Shown here: in pieces, positions 19,769 through 31,682 of the stretch
Numbering within the stretch: position 1 is the stretch's first letter
Layout of the letters: each line of letters opens with the position of its first letter
From: Bigelowiella natans CCMP2755
Lineage: Eukaryota > Cercozoa > Chlorarachniophyceae
DNA: 35,000 nt
Assembly (NCBI GenBank): GCA_000320545.1
Contig: ADNK01003500.1
Span: 32,501-67,500, forward strand
Direction of reading: 5' to 3'
Translations under genes and position numbers: made by a program
The notes under the pieces: generated by a model
Told to the model about the DNA's origin: nothing
What the model saw: only the letters and a program-made list of their open reading frames with translations
Database searches by the model: none

Positions 19769-20104
19769 CGTATTCTTACTTATCATCATCAATTCAGACG
19801 GCGCATACGGAAAGTTTTAATCGTGTGCTGCAGCTAGAAGATAAAGTGAGAGAAATACCGACTCTCAAAGACAGGTGGTGTGGTATTATCATTAGGCTAC
19901 ATATATGTTGTTTACATCATTCATCCTGGTATACTAACAACATTGCTACGCAAAATAAAATATGATCGTTCGTCGTATCATCGTATCGTCGTCGTCTAAA
20001 ACAACTGAGTAGTAGTAGTAGTAGTATCTCTAATAATATTGTTCAAATATTATACTACACATAATAGAGTTTCGAGGCTTAAAAAGGAGCTAAGTGCAAA
20101 ATCG

Positions 20105-20136
<32 letters not shown>

Positions 20137-20862
20137 CGTCGTAGCAGTAGTAGCAGGAGTTGGGGTACCTATAGTAGTTATAAGAGCTAGAAATATATAA
20201 GAAGAAGAAGAAGAAGTGGTAGTAGTAGTTACAGCAATGCTTATTCCAATTTTAAATATTCTCTCTTGATTTCTCTCTCTCTCTCACACACACACATACA
20301 CATAAGACAACACCATTGGATCATCATATTCATTATCATTATTATCATCATCATCATCACCATGCTTCTACTACTATTACCAGGAGGAGATCGTGGCATA
20401 TAAGAATCGGGAACAGGACCGAAAATCTGTATTTGCGTCCCTCACAGACGAGGTGCTTCTTCTTCTTTTTCTTCTTCTTCATTTTCTTTATGAAAATTCG
20501 TCGTTGATTACAGCATAGCAGCATTACCATGTTTCTCAACAATAATTTTACACACGCACGCACGCGCACACATTTTCCTCCTCTACCTCTTTTAGGTGAC
20601 GAAGCTGAGATCAGAGCGAGATCAGCAGGAAAGAAAGGTGTGAAACGAAGGAAGAAGGGAGTAGAGGGGGAGGGGGGGTAACTCAGCTTCCGAATGCCGC
20701 GAAGTTTTTATGTTGGGTAATCTTAACCTATGATTATCATCCTCCTCCTATTGGCCTTGTTCTCAGATCAAATTTCTAAACGAAGAATTGCAAGCCTCTG
20801 AAGCCAAGCTAAGCTCATCAGAAGTAGTATCAAGTGTTGTAAGAACAGGTGATGGGCAGCAA

Positions 20863-20909
<47 letters not shown>

Positions 20910-21009
20910 TCATAGATGGTATTGAACAATGGTCTTGCTTATGAACTACGTTGGAATTGTTTTTAAGGAAATAAATCATTGTTGCTGCTCTCGCTGCATG
21001 ATGATGGAC

Positions 21010-21047
<38 letters not shown>

Positions 21048-21132
21048 TCTAATAGGGTTGGAAGATGATATCAACGAAGCTACTGGTGGGAGTAAGAAGA
21101 GCTCGGCTGAGAAGGAAAAGGTGGTGGAGAGG

Positions 21133-21174
<42 letters not shown>

Positions 21175-21220
21175 AATTGTATTCATGTCAAGAAGACAAC
21201 TTACACCCACAGATACGCGC

Positions 21221-21256
<36 letters not shown>

Positions 21257-21443
21257 CGACCAATGGCATATGTGCATATTCCTTCAATAAATGCTGGTAC
21301 TCCTTATACCTGCCTAAAAGTTATGAATTATTTAATAGCTTATGCGGTTGGAAAGGGATGCTTCGAAGATTCCTCTCTTAAAGGTGCTTGCTGCAGCAAC
21401 TAACTACTACTGTTTGGTCACTCCTTTTTGCTCCATTTACCAT

Positions 21444-21515
<72 letters not shown>

Positions 21516-21826
21516 CAGAGGCAAGTGGATGCTGCAGAAGAAGAGGCCTCAAAGGTAAATAATCTTTACATATCGATTATAGGTTCTCTGTTTGTCGCTA
21601 ACACCTACTACTCCACTGCTACGTTTCTTTCCCCCTCCCCTCCCCTTGCTTTCTCCCTCTTTCTTTCACGCAGTCAAAGCTACAGCTTTCGGCAGCTGAG
21701 CGTCAGGTGGATGCACTCAAAGAAGAGGTAGTTCCCACAGCTGCTGCTGCTACTACTATTGCTACTGTTACTACTACTGCTGCTACTACAAATTATTCAC
21801 GTAATTGATATGATTCAGAAATATTC

Positions 21827-21863
<37 letters not shown>

Positions 21864-22398
21864 TTCTCTCATGGACACACTCACACACGTAAATATTATC
21901 AGCTCTCTGTGGAGAAGAAACGCTACGAAGCATTAGAATCGAAGACTAAAGGGCTAGAAGGAGGTTGTTCATTGTAGCAGTAGCAGCAGCAGTAGTAGTA
22001 GTAGTAGTAGTAGTAGCAGCAGTAGTAGAAGAAGTACAAGACACAGCATTCTCTACCTATTCTTTACCATCACTTCTTGTTGCAGATGTCAGTGAGAGCT
22101 CAAGCCTCAGGATCGATCTACGTAAAATCACAGCATCAGATGAATAATTTAGTAGTACGATCGCAAGAATTACACAGACGAGGAGGAAGAAGAATTAAGA
22201 TAGTAGCTATTCGCACAAATAGTCAATTATTGAAACAAAGCAGCGGCAGTAGTATTAGTGGCCATTATTATCATTATTAATTATTAATTAATAATGATAA
22301 TAATAGGAGTAATAATAATCACTTTTATTGTAATGCAATTTCTTCCCTTGTATAGGTAAAACAAAGCACCAGCTTGAGGCCACAGAACAAGAACTGTC

Positions 22399-22470
<72 letters not shown>

Positions 22471-24059
22471 TATGCTAATTGTGCTTATTGTGGATGTGGT
22501 TTGGATAGAATATCATCATACGTTGTTGATGATGATGGTGGTGTTGTTGTTGTCTCAAAATAGCCTTAAGGAGCAGCTTGAAGAAGTCAAGCGACAGGTG
22601 ATGATCTCCCTAAAAAAAAGCCGACAATACAGCCGCAACATCGACCATCAAGCACACCGTTGAGCTGCTGATGTCGTTGAGCTGCTGATGTTGATGTCGC
22701 AATAATACACTGCTGCTTGCACTATCTCTTTTCTCTCCACATCATATTTTTTTTCTGTCTTATTTTGTGTGTGCGTGCATGTATACGTTTGTTGTCGGTT
22801 TTTGATGTCTATGTTTATGCTCTTTGATCATCGTTTAGGAGAATAAGAATGCCGGTGCTGTAATGCTTAATGAGGAAATTGTCGGCAAGCTCAAGAATAG
22901 GTGCGGTATATTGCATCCTGAAATTCAAGCGAGCGCATCATCATCATTATCATCATCGCCATCATAATAACATTAGAAGCAGTTTCTTCATCGGGTGTGT
23001 TTGCTGCGAATAGTAATCATGATAATAATGATGAACAAAATGATTCGGTATTGATTAATAGGAACATCGAGTTGCGGCAGAAACTCCGTTTGGTTCTTAA
23101 TCAGGTAGTATGATGGTCGAGCTGTCATATGTTGTCATTATCATCATCATTATCATTATTATTATCATTGGAGCAGCATCACGCGATTCTAGGATAATCT
23201 TGTCAATGACAAATGATTGTTACCATAGACAAAAAGCGACAAGAAAACGATTGAAAGACTACAAGAAAACCTCGGAAGATCATCTCAAGCTAACAGCGGG
23301 TGCTTTTATTCTCATTACCATCCAATTCTTTACACCATCATTGTGGTATCATTACCATCATGATGGTTGTCACCAATTGTATCACAGATCTTCTGAGAAG
23401 GGGGGGAGCAAGCTGGCCATTGCTGAGTTACAAAGACAGCTAAAAGATGCCCAAGATGCTGAAAAAAAGATGCAGGTAGAAGCCTATCGCATCATTTTTT
23501 AATTGTCTCTCTATTTGCTTTCAAAAGCATCGTCTCTTCATTGTAGCTGCAAAAAGCTGCTCTCGTATTATTTTCTAACGTCTCCCATCAGGTGAAACTC
23601 AAGTCGATGCGTGAGAATTATCGGAAGGAACAACTGCTCATAAGCAACGCATTCTATACAATTGGTAATAATTACAACTCTATGGTGTATGCATATAGTA
23701 TAAGGATACTCAAGAGAAAGAAGGGTAACTAACAATCCGAACAGAGATTAGTGAAGGAGGATGGATTCTTGTTGCGTCTCAACATCTTTTTATGCAGGTC
23801 TCGAGGCCCATAATCAGCTCCAGAATCGCCTTCCACTTGTAGATCTGAAACCAGGTAGAAAGAAGCGTCTTTTTCAAGAACGATTTCCACATACGATCAT
23901 TTAAAGAACAAATGTGCACAACTTTCTCAAACACAGCAACATTTTGACTAGAAATTATTATCAATGCTGGCTGTATTTTATGTAGACACAACCACATCTA
24001 AACGATCCTGGATATCGAAACAGCGAAGCAAAGCCAGAAGCAACATTCACAAAAAATAA
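15651..24059 (+). CDS. HOOK: HOOK-family microtubule/dynein cargo adaptor
   Basis: Complete gene, 752 residues, 38 exons (24-156 nt). Exons: 15651-15674, 15783-15906, 16002-16075, 16272-16324, 16421-16460, 16708-16797, 16926-16957, 17175-17210, 17360-17411, 17580-17636, 17767-17820, 17971-18005, 18146-18209, 18483-18539, 18672-18827, 19017-19079, 19271-19308, 19552-19609, 19798-19874, 20068-20104, 20384-20452, 20596-20637, 20767-20848, 21056-21120, 21339-21383, 21519-21554, 21674-21727, 21903-21963, 22086-22121, 22356-22401, 22564-22597, 22839-22900, 23062-23104, 23229-23299, 23388-23475, 23592-23664, 23798-23854, 23986-24059. The N-terminal HOOK domain (1 to about 157) shows IIAWVNAFDF, DLSDGVILYKILEF, then ASELYKLIEYVILAAIQ and LMEICEDVMKR. 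In known members it is a calponin-homology-like fold that binds dynein light intermediate chain. Residues about 215-690 are coiled coil (for example LREENQKLKKKIEGKDAK and AIAELQRQLKDAQDAEKK). MRENYRKEQLLISNAFYTIG near the end resembles the conserved segment before the cargo-binding tail. The gene name is by family; HOOK1/2/3 cannot be told apart. The boundary at 17820 is the least certain. Confidence 0.92.
16650..16692 (+). repeat. (CT)n(CCCT)n polypyrimidine run before a HOOK exon
   Basis: A pure pyrimidine run ends about 15 bases before the acceptor tgtacag|TACGTC of exon 16708-16797, so it serves as, or replaces, the polypyrimidine tract. Confidence 0.9.
17857..17894 (+). repeat. (CT)n run in a HOOK intron
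   Basis: A pure CT run between exons 17767-17820 and 17971-18005, positioned as an upstream pyrimidine tract. Confidence 0.93.
18828..19016 (+). other. HOOK intron open in frame through an Asp-codon repeat up to its own acceptor TAG
   Basis: The intron is 189 nt (63 codons) with a phase 0 donor ACAG|GTAGTG. Read through, it continues VVIPGDYDDD with a (GAT)n run at about 18848-18881 and has no stop until the final codon. That codon is the TAG of the acceptor ctatag. The splice itself is supported by the coiled-coil exon that follows (ITSMKKKMEKMQDDL). Confidence 0.8.
19738..20136 (+). repeat. (ACA)n and (TAG)n trinucleotide runs in HOOK introns
   Basis: (ACA)n spans about 19738-19769 and (TAG)n about 20104-20136. 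The second begins exactly at the donor AAATCG|GTAGTAG of exon 20068-20104, so the donor GT is part of the repeat. Confidence 0.9.
20864..21255 (+). repeat. Cluster of (AT)n, (GA)n and (CA)n in HOOK introns
   Basis: (AT)n spans about 20864-20907 and 21014-21041, (GA)n about 21136-21174 and (CA)n about 21224-21254. The exon 21056-21120 is sandwiched between the second AT run and the GA run. Confidence 0.94.
21449..21515 (+). repeat. Compound (CT)n(CA)n running into a HOOK acceptor
   Basis: A CT run of about 17 units passes into a CA run of about 15 units. It ends three bases before the acceptor AG (cacatcag|AGGCAAG) of exon 21519-21554. The repeat therefore forms the whole 3' splice-site region. 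Confidence 0.95.
22402..22468 (+). repeat. Compound (CT)n(GT)n starting at a HOOK donor
   Basis: The exon 22356-22401 ends GTCCAG, and the intron begins GTCTCTCTCT, continuing as CT and then GT repeats. The donor dinucleotide is the first unit boundary of the microsatellite. The GT part offers many competing GT dinucleotides downstream. Confidence 0.93.
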
Positions 24060-24589
24060 TTTGTTGCAGTGATGATGTTCTTTCAACCCTAACCCTAACT
24101 TGCTAACGTCATCCATTTCGTCGACATAGCAATGCGCACAAATCTAGACTTCTAGACTTCACGTGCTAGCGTGGCATGCTTTTTCAGCATGATGCCTGCT
24201 AGCCTGCCAGGAACACAGTGCGCAGCGAAGGGCTCTTTGTGCCTCTCACACCAAGTGAGCAGGCATGCTAGCATGTCTAGATGCATGAACAGCGCAGCAA
24301 TGCTGCGTTTCGGCCACTGTGTGGGAGCCATAAACGTGCAAACGGCTACTTGCCAAGATCAGCCTGTAGATGATGACAATGTGCTGGAAAAAAACAAAAA
24401 AGTCAGGAATTGTTCAGAAGCCATGCTGTCTAGCTGTGCATTGTGGTTGGAGTTGTGTCTCTTGCATGTTGACACAATGAATGTGAACTAGCTTGCATCG
24501 CAGGACCGCAATGCAATGATCGCAAACTGCGCTACGCTAGCTAGCTCCAGAGCCCGTCACGTCATCGCCACATTGAGATGACGAACCAA

Positions 24590-24650
24590 GAAAGTCGAGA
24601 CAGCTAGACAGGCTAGCTAGCTAGCCCCCTGCTAGCCTGTCTCGACTTTC
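24590..24650. repeat. Imperfect inverted repeat (hairpin) in the intergenic block
   Basis: The left arm gaaagtcgagacag, then an 8-base insertion and gctag, pairs with the right arm ctagcctgtctcgactttc at 24632-24650. The loop is itself a GCTAGC run (gctagctagctagcc). Confidence 0.85.
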
Positions 24651-24694
24651 CACATCAAGCTCGTTGTTCGAACTGATGACGTTTCGAAGCCATT

Positions 24695-24726
24695 GACAGG
24701 CTAGCAGGGCTCCCTGCTAGCCTGTC
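24695..24726. repeat. Near-perfect 32-base palindrome
   Basis: The arm gacaggctagcaggg (24695-24709) is followed by ct and its exact reverse complement ccctgctagcctgtc (24712-24726). The same gacaggctag / ctagcctgtc core occurs in the hairpin 100 bases upstream. Confidence 0.95.
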
Positions 24727-25913
24727 CATCACAGCTGTGCGATGCAGACTTGAACGCGTGCTTTTGCAGCCAAGCTAGCAAGCGCACATGCCACTGTCCA
24801 GCTGTGCGCATTCGCATCGTTTGCACTCATCGCGACATCATCTCGACTTTCACTTTTTCCCGCCCAACTGCAGGCTGATTTTGGCAAGTCCAGAAGTGGC
24901 CAAACGATGCCCAACAGTCATGCAAGCACGTTCCACAAGCTGGCAAGGCTGGACATGGCCATCTAGGTGGCATGCAACTGCTAGCTGGCTGGCTCTGGAG
25001 CTGGCTGGAACACTCCAGCACTGGAGGGTGAGCATTTTTCATTGTTGTTCTTGCCAGCTAGCTGGCTTGCATTGCACACATCCAGGCATTGCACGTCTCG
25101 GTCGTCTGGATCGTGCCAGCGTGTGTGCTTTCTGGCCACTGCTGACTGGCCGGCGCAGTGCCAGAGTGTTTGTTTGGCATCTGCGATGCATGTCATCACT
25201 GCCAAAACTTCGATCGTGCCGTCCTGTCCAGCTTTGTCTCAAAATTCCAGAGATTTGCTGTCGAGCTGTGCGAACGATGATCATTTTCAGTCCCTGCTGG
25301 CCTGTCGAGCTCTTGTTTTTCTTCATTCTTGGTGTGAAAGACAGACCAAAATCACATCAATCTCATGGGCAACCACCGATCCACTTCCAAGAGGCGTGAA
25401 CATCAGGAAGAACACAGCAGGTTTTGGTGGGTTTTGAGGATCGTCAGTCCTTCTAGCCTTGCTGACGACATCGACAGTACGCCCTACGACTTGACATGAT
25501 CCTATCCCTGCGACATCCCCTAGTCCTTGTCTTAAGTTATCAAGTGCGAGGATCATCCTTGATTTTGATGAAGGAAAAGCTGACCTTTTTCCGTGCCTGG
25601 AATGATGTAGAACGATCAACGGATGATGACAGAGACAATGGAAAGACGAGCAGAGAACAATGTAGTTGTGTCATTCCTTCTTTCAATATATCACCGATAA
25701 AATATGTGACTTCCGAGTAGGAGAAGGAGTGGGCAAAGGCTACATCAAACAAGGAGGACCAGGGGGGGGACCAGAACAAAGGACGACAGCAGAATCGAGG
25801 GAGAGGGGGTCTACGGACGACGGGAATTCTGGATACACAGCCGCGACTTTGTGCGTGCTGCTACGGCCTTGGGGAAAGAAACCCCAAATTCTATTGGCAT
25901 CTAGTCCGCGAAA

Positions 25914-26577
25914 ATGAAGCGAGCAGACGGGGGTTTTGCGACGATGGTGGATAAAATCACCAGCTTGATCACGGGTGCTAATAAAACCCAGAAAGCGGAG
26001 AATATACTGCTTGAGGTAGTAAATTCTCATTTTTCTAAGCCTCATCCTTTCTGTTGATTAATTAAAAGAATGCATCGTCGTTAGGCTTTATCTGCATTAA
26101 AAGAATCCAGGAAGAATTTCCCTCCCGCTGACAACAACAGTGCGAGCATCGTCAATTCTGAGTCGCTCACTAAGATGTTCAACGCTCTCCAGCAATTCGT
26201 TCACAAGAATATCGGGCAGCTCCGAAAGCAACTCGTCATCAGCGCACTCACCGGATTTCTTCATCAATCATCAAGCTTGGGGCTCAGCGTAAACCGTACC
26301 CTCAACAGTAGATTTTCCGTCTTTATTGCCGCGATCTTGAGCCGAATTATTGAAGGAATGGAACCTCCATGGCCAGAAGACTTAGCTTTGGCTTATGTAG
26401 AGGATGTACTGCTTTCCAATGGAGGAGGAGGAGGAGGAGGAGGGGTGACCATTCCGGAGACTTGGTCTAGCCACCCTGAAATTGAAGCTTTCAATGCAAA
26501 AATCAGGACTGTCTTTCTACCACAGCAATCGCAGCAAGAAGTAAATGCATACTTTCGTCTCCTTCTCTTTGTGTGTG

Positions 26578-26619
<42 letters not shown>

Positions 26620-27022
26620 ACATGTATAACCTTGCAGCACAAGCAGCAGCAACGTGGAGGGAGAGGGGGAGGACCGAACTGGTTCAACACTGCCGTCAAG
26701 TCAGAGGCACGCCGCACTATTGAAAATCATGTCAAAAGGCTGCTCAAGCAAATTTCAAGCAAGGTGGTAGTAGAGAACATTAGTAACATTATGGACTAAC
26801 CTTGTGGTAGTAGGTGTACCATATACGCACCTAGGATGATGAATGTTGCCTTCATTTTGTAAAACACCCTTTCTGTTCACAGGGCAAATCCCTAAACCAA
26901 AGGACTCGCTTAAGCACACAAAATACTTTAATACGCCTTTTGACCATTTCCATGCACTACCCTTACTGTCGGATTGTGGCCTCAAAGGTGATATTTAAAA
27001 GAACATAGTGAATATGGTTGTG

Positions 27023-27092
<70 letters not shown>

Positions 27093-28028
27093 TCACAAAT
27101 GTTGACGACATGGCAACACTCAAACAATACGCTCTTTCTCTCCCAGCACCTTTCCGATTGGATATCCGCAATAGGGACAAGAAATGCGGCTCAAAAACTA
27201 CTCACATCGCTAACTCAAGCTGCAAGTTAGTAGCTCACTTCTAACTCACATGACACCCATCAATCAATAAACATAGGGTTTTTCTTCGTCGTTGTCGTTT
27301 TGATCGAACATTGGTGTTGGTAGATTCGGGGTATTTCATAGTTGATGCAGCCGATACCGCAGTTGCGAGAGATATCTTCGTCATGTCTTTGGTACTTCTA
27401 TAGTAAGGAAGAGAGTAGGAAAAGGGAATGATCGATTTTTATGCCGCTTTTCACAAAATTTATCTCTTCTCCACCTTCTTTTCCCCTTACTTTTATGAGT
27501 CTCTCGTGCATATGATACAATAATCATAAAAATACTTGTAATAATAATCATAATGGCAATTGGTTGGGGTGATGGTGATGGCATCAATAAACACATTCCT
27601 TCTTCTTTCACTTTCACTTTCAATATAGTACTTACATGCTGATGTGCGGTTGTGACATCAACTACTACTTACTACTCATAATATAGAATATCGGTGGCAG
27701 TGGGAACAACAACAACAACAACAATAGCAGCAACAATGCCATTGGTTCCCTGCGTTTAAGGGTACAAGCGTGTGCCCGAGCATTGCTTCGTTTCCCTGTT
27801 CATTTCGAGGTAAATAGCAATAATAATGCACCCAACTACCAACACGAGGATATCAATACATCTCACTCGTTATCTTCCTCACCAACATCGTCATATCACC
27901 AGTATTGTCTTCTTCTTCTTCATCATCATCATATCAGGCGGGACTATCAATCCTGCTGCAAATGTACCCATCTGCTCTATTCCTCAAACGGGAGGCTCTC
28001 CCCCTCGTATGTTCATGCCGGCCATTAA

Positions 28029-28064
<36 letters not shown>

Positions 28065-28067
28065 CAC

Positions 28068-28106
<39 letters not shown>

Positions 28107-28537
28107 TTATGGGCATGATATTTTGTGATTGATTCCTGGTGGTGTGTTTGTCGTAAGGTGGATACGCTCTTGTTCTCACAACCGAATGCAAGGGATTTGG
28201 GTCGAGCGCTAGGTGAAGAAGAAGAACAAGAAGAAGAAGAAGAAGAAGATTATGATGTTAATGATAGTGACTACTTAGTCAACAGCAACCGACTTCGATA
28301 TAGATTAGCTGCTACATTACGAACAAACAAGAGACGATTCAGAGCTAATGCTTCGAGCATCTTCATCATCATCATCACCATCAGCATCTCTTTCTTATTT
28401 TTGCATCATCATCATCGTCGACGTATTATTCATCATTCTGTATAGGATCGAGCTTTCAAAAAAACCTGCATGGCCTCATGGATAGTGATGTGAAACTCTT
28501 TGACAAGATGAAAGTCATCTTGTACAGGTCATGACCT

Positions 28538-28569
<32 letters not shown>

Positions 28570-29812
28570 TATCATCATAATAACAACAACGACAACATCA
28601 TCGAATCTGGAGTGAATCGATATGGCATGGAAGAGCACATAGAGACTGGCATGCTTACCACCCCCCATAGCGGCTAACGTTTGCGAATACTTTTTAGAGC
28701 ATTTTCAGTTACACCGAACATATTGGAGCTGTTGGAAGTATTTGTCCTAGCAATCACCACGGTATCGTCGTCATCATCGTCGTCATCATCATCATCATCA
28801 TCATTATGTAATTTATCTGGAAAGATTGTCCCTCGACACTACTATCAGTTGAAGTGTTATATATAACGGAACGGTGGTCCACATCGCTTGATGATGGTGA
28901 TGTATAATGCAAAAAGGTGGAGAAAAACCTGCGACCTTCTCACCCGTTCAACGGAGAGGCCAATGGAATCAACTTGCATAGCAGGGAGATTATCATTAAA
29001 GGAGTGGTAATGAGTGTAGAAATACGAAACAACAACAACAACAATAAGAGAAAAAATAAAGCAGTACTACACTACAAACGATTGCTTTATGATAACAAAG
29101 ATAACAACCACTAATATAAGTTAAGCACTGCAAAATAATGATCTAATTGCGTCGAACAACTTAGCCTGTTTAGTCCTTTCTATTTGTTGGGATTTCTCCT
29201 CTCTACATGATAATTAGTATTCTCTCTGCACTGTTTCTCCTTATCTTCTTCTTCTTCATCTTCCTTTCTTGATTGATGATGGTTTTACTACTTCTTCATT
29301 ATAATGTGTTGGGTAGGTTGATTTAGTAACTTTAGCATTCCTGGCCTCTGCCGAACGTCATCTCAAACTGTAATAAGCATAACTTTTAGCTAGGACAATC
29401 TCTCGTCAAATAACTCACCTTAAGATCACATGCCTTAGCTCTTAGTGCCATCCATCATCATTCATGATGATGCTCGTTGTTAGTGTTATCATCATCATCG
29501 TCATCATCATCATCATCACTCTCATCATCATCATCATCATCGTCAGGTTACCGAATACGTACATAGCATTGACGTCTCCAGAATGGCTGCGAGACTACCA
29601 TGTATACAGGCCTCCTCCCCCCCCTCTTAATCCCGCATCTTCTGGTCCTCCTACTGCTGGTTCTGCTCGAGTAGACGAAGGCAAGAAGATGGCTGCTGCT
29701 ACAGTAAAAACAACAACAACAATGCAAACGACAGCGACCGTGACAAAAAAGGGGAAAGCTGCAATAACTGGCAACAAGGGGCACTCCCCTCCGGTAAAGA
29801 AGAAGAAGTGTA

Positions 29813-29865
<53 letters not shown>

Positions 29866-30505
29866 GAGAGAGAGAGCTTATGCATCATATCTGCATATTC
29901 TCACCTAGAAGATAGACAATAATGCCTGGGAACAACATCAACAATAACAACAACAACCAACCAACCAAAAGAAGGAGGAAGATATAGTGGAGCTAGCTCT
30001 CCGAGAAAAGGGGGGGGTAGGCAATTGCACGTTCCATTCAACGCTGCTACTTGAATAATGATGATGATGATGATGATGATGCTGTATTCCTTGCAACGAT
30101 ACTCATCACGATCTTCCTCCTCCTCCTCTTCCTCCTCCTCCCCCTCTTCCTCTTCCTCTTCCTTCTTATAAATCAACGATGCTATATTGTTACATAGATG
30201 ATAGCATTTACTCAGTCCCAGCACCAACTGCAGCACCAGCAACCACCCAAATTGCAGTTGAGCCTCTCCTCCCCAGCTGTTATCGATAGTCATAGAGGAG
30301 GAGGAGGAGGAGGGGGGGGAGGAGGAGGAACAGCGAGTGGCCTAGCATATATGACAACAACACCAACACCAACAACTTCTGCTATCGGTGGTGGTGATGG
30401 TGCTACTGATCCTACTACTGCGTCGTCATCATCATCCAAGAAACCATCTTTGACAACAGCTTTTGCCTCTGCAAGCTACGCAAGGTAATCAATACTTGGG
30501 GGATA

Positions 30506-30541
<36 letters not shown>

Positions 30542-31134
30542 ATGGTGACGACGATGTCTTCAATGATGCTATTCGTTAGACATTTCAGATATTTTAGGTA
30601 GATTATTGATCCACATCATCATCATCATTTCCATGATCATCGTTGTGCACAAAATATGTTCTTCGTCGTTATTATACCAATAGCCTTGTCGCATATCGGG
30701 AGAGTGTAGCCAATGCTCAGAGGCACGCAGTGGTAGATCATCATCAGCAGCAGCAGCAGCAGGAGCAGCATTCTTCTGATCTTATCCATAATAACTTACA
30801 AAAACAATCATGATACTAAGTAGTAAGAACGCCCATGGTAGTAGCAATAGTAGTAATAGTAGTATAATCTTGCCTGTATATGGAGAGAGTAGTATACGTG
30901 ATGATTGTGTGCTGCTTAGATTAATGTTTTTGGTCTGTGTTGTTGTGGCGTTGTTGTACTTGATAGGTTTGGCTGACGACTTTTGGAATGCCTTACTTAC
31001 CGTTGGCCAACGAGCAAACTCTGACACAGATGCTAGTGCAGCTGTACGATGACGATTATATTGATCATAACGACGACGACGACGATGATGATGATGATAA
31101 TGAATATGAGCCTCCGTATCCGAAGAAGAAGAAT

Positions 31135-31168
<34 letters not shown>

Positions 31169-31649
31169 GGAGGAGGAGGAGGAGGAGGAGGATGATGCTT
31201 TAGTGTTGAATAATCTCATCTTGATTTCACGATGTTCAATCCTTGAACGAGCAATGACAACTTGCGGTCTCTTTCTTTTCTCTGTTGTTATGATGTGTCG
31301 TCGTCGTCAGGTTATTCATTCATCTTAACCCCTATTCGCATCCAATCAACAAGCTCTTTGCTTTCAAGAACAACAACGCTCCGCAGCGCCATTCCAATTC
31401 GAAGCAAGGTGAGTTACAACATCATGTGTGAATGAAGGTGTTGTGAAGAAGAAGGAAGTTGGTTTCTTTCATCGTCACACACATATCAATAATAACTTAC
31501 ACGACAACGACAAAGGAATACGAGTATTATCCGTGGGTATCTCATCACTAAAGAACTGTGTGTGTTGTATTCATATTTAACTTTTATCGTGCTTCTACTT
31601 TGCACTTTTCTCTCTATGTCATGGATCATGAATGAACCTCAACTTCCTC

Positions 31650-31682
<33 letters not shown>

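Larger units (their letters stand above)
24060..25913. other. Largest intergenic block, GCTAGC-rich with palindromes, no microsatellites
   Basis: This 1.85-kb stretch lies between the HOOK stop and the INTS1 start. From about 24100 to 25100 it is studded with GCTAGC and CTAGCTAG words, and contains two strong inverted repeats. Open frames of up to 203 codons are present on both strands (for example 24788-25399) but overlap one another and match no family. The last 500 bp should contain the INTS1 promoter and 5' UTR. An in-frame TAG at 25902-25904 supports the INTS1 start. A short telomere-like aaccctaaccctaac occurs at about 24088. Confidence 0.6.

Noticed and set aside
20929-21731. Several long frames with Ser-Leu, Arg-Glu and Thr-His dipeptide runs
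   Set aside because: These are translations of CT, GA and CA microsatellites joined to short true HOOK exons.
24085-24103. Telomere-like aaccctaaccctaac just past the HOOK stop
   Set aside because: Only about two and a half units. It could be chance, and no further telomeric or subtelomeric sequence surrounds it.
24788-25399. Open frame of 203 codons on the plus strand, the longest in the window
   Set aside because: It overlaps several equally long frames on both strands in the GC-richer GCTAGC block, has a Cys/His/Trp/Ser-rich composition without domains, and matches no family I know. It looks like chance openness from composition.
29464-29922. 152-codon plus-strand frame ending in Arg-Glu dipeptides
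   Set aside because: The Arg-Glu run is a (GA)n microsatellite. Only 29547-29601 is supported as an INTS1 exon, though a Pro-rich extension of it remains possible.
30733-30762. Poly-Gln tract as part of INTS1
   Set aside because: The family needs AQRHAV to continue directly into VWLTTFG. The GTG|GTAGAT donor at 30733 and acceptor at 30966 give exactly that, so the CAG run is intronic.
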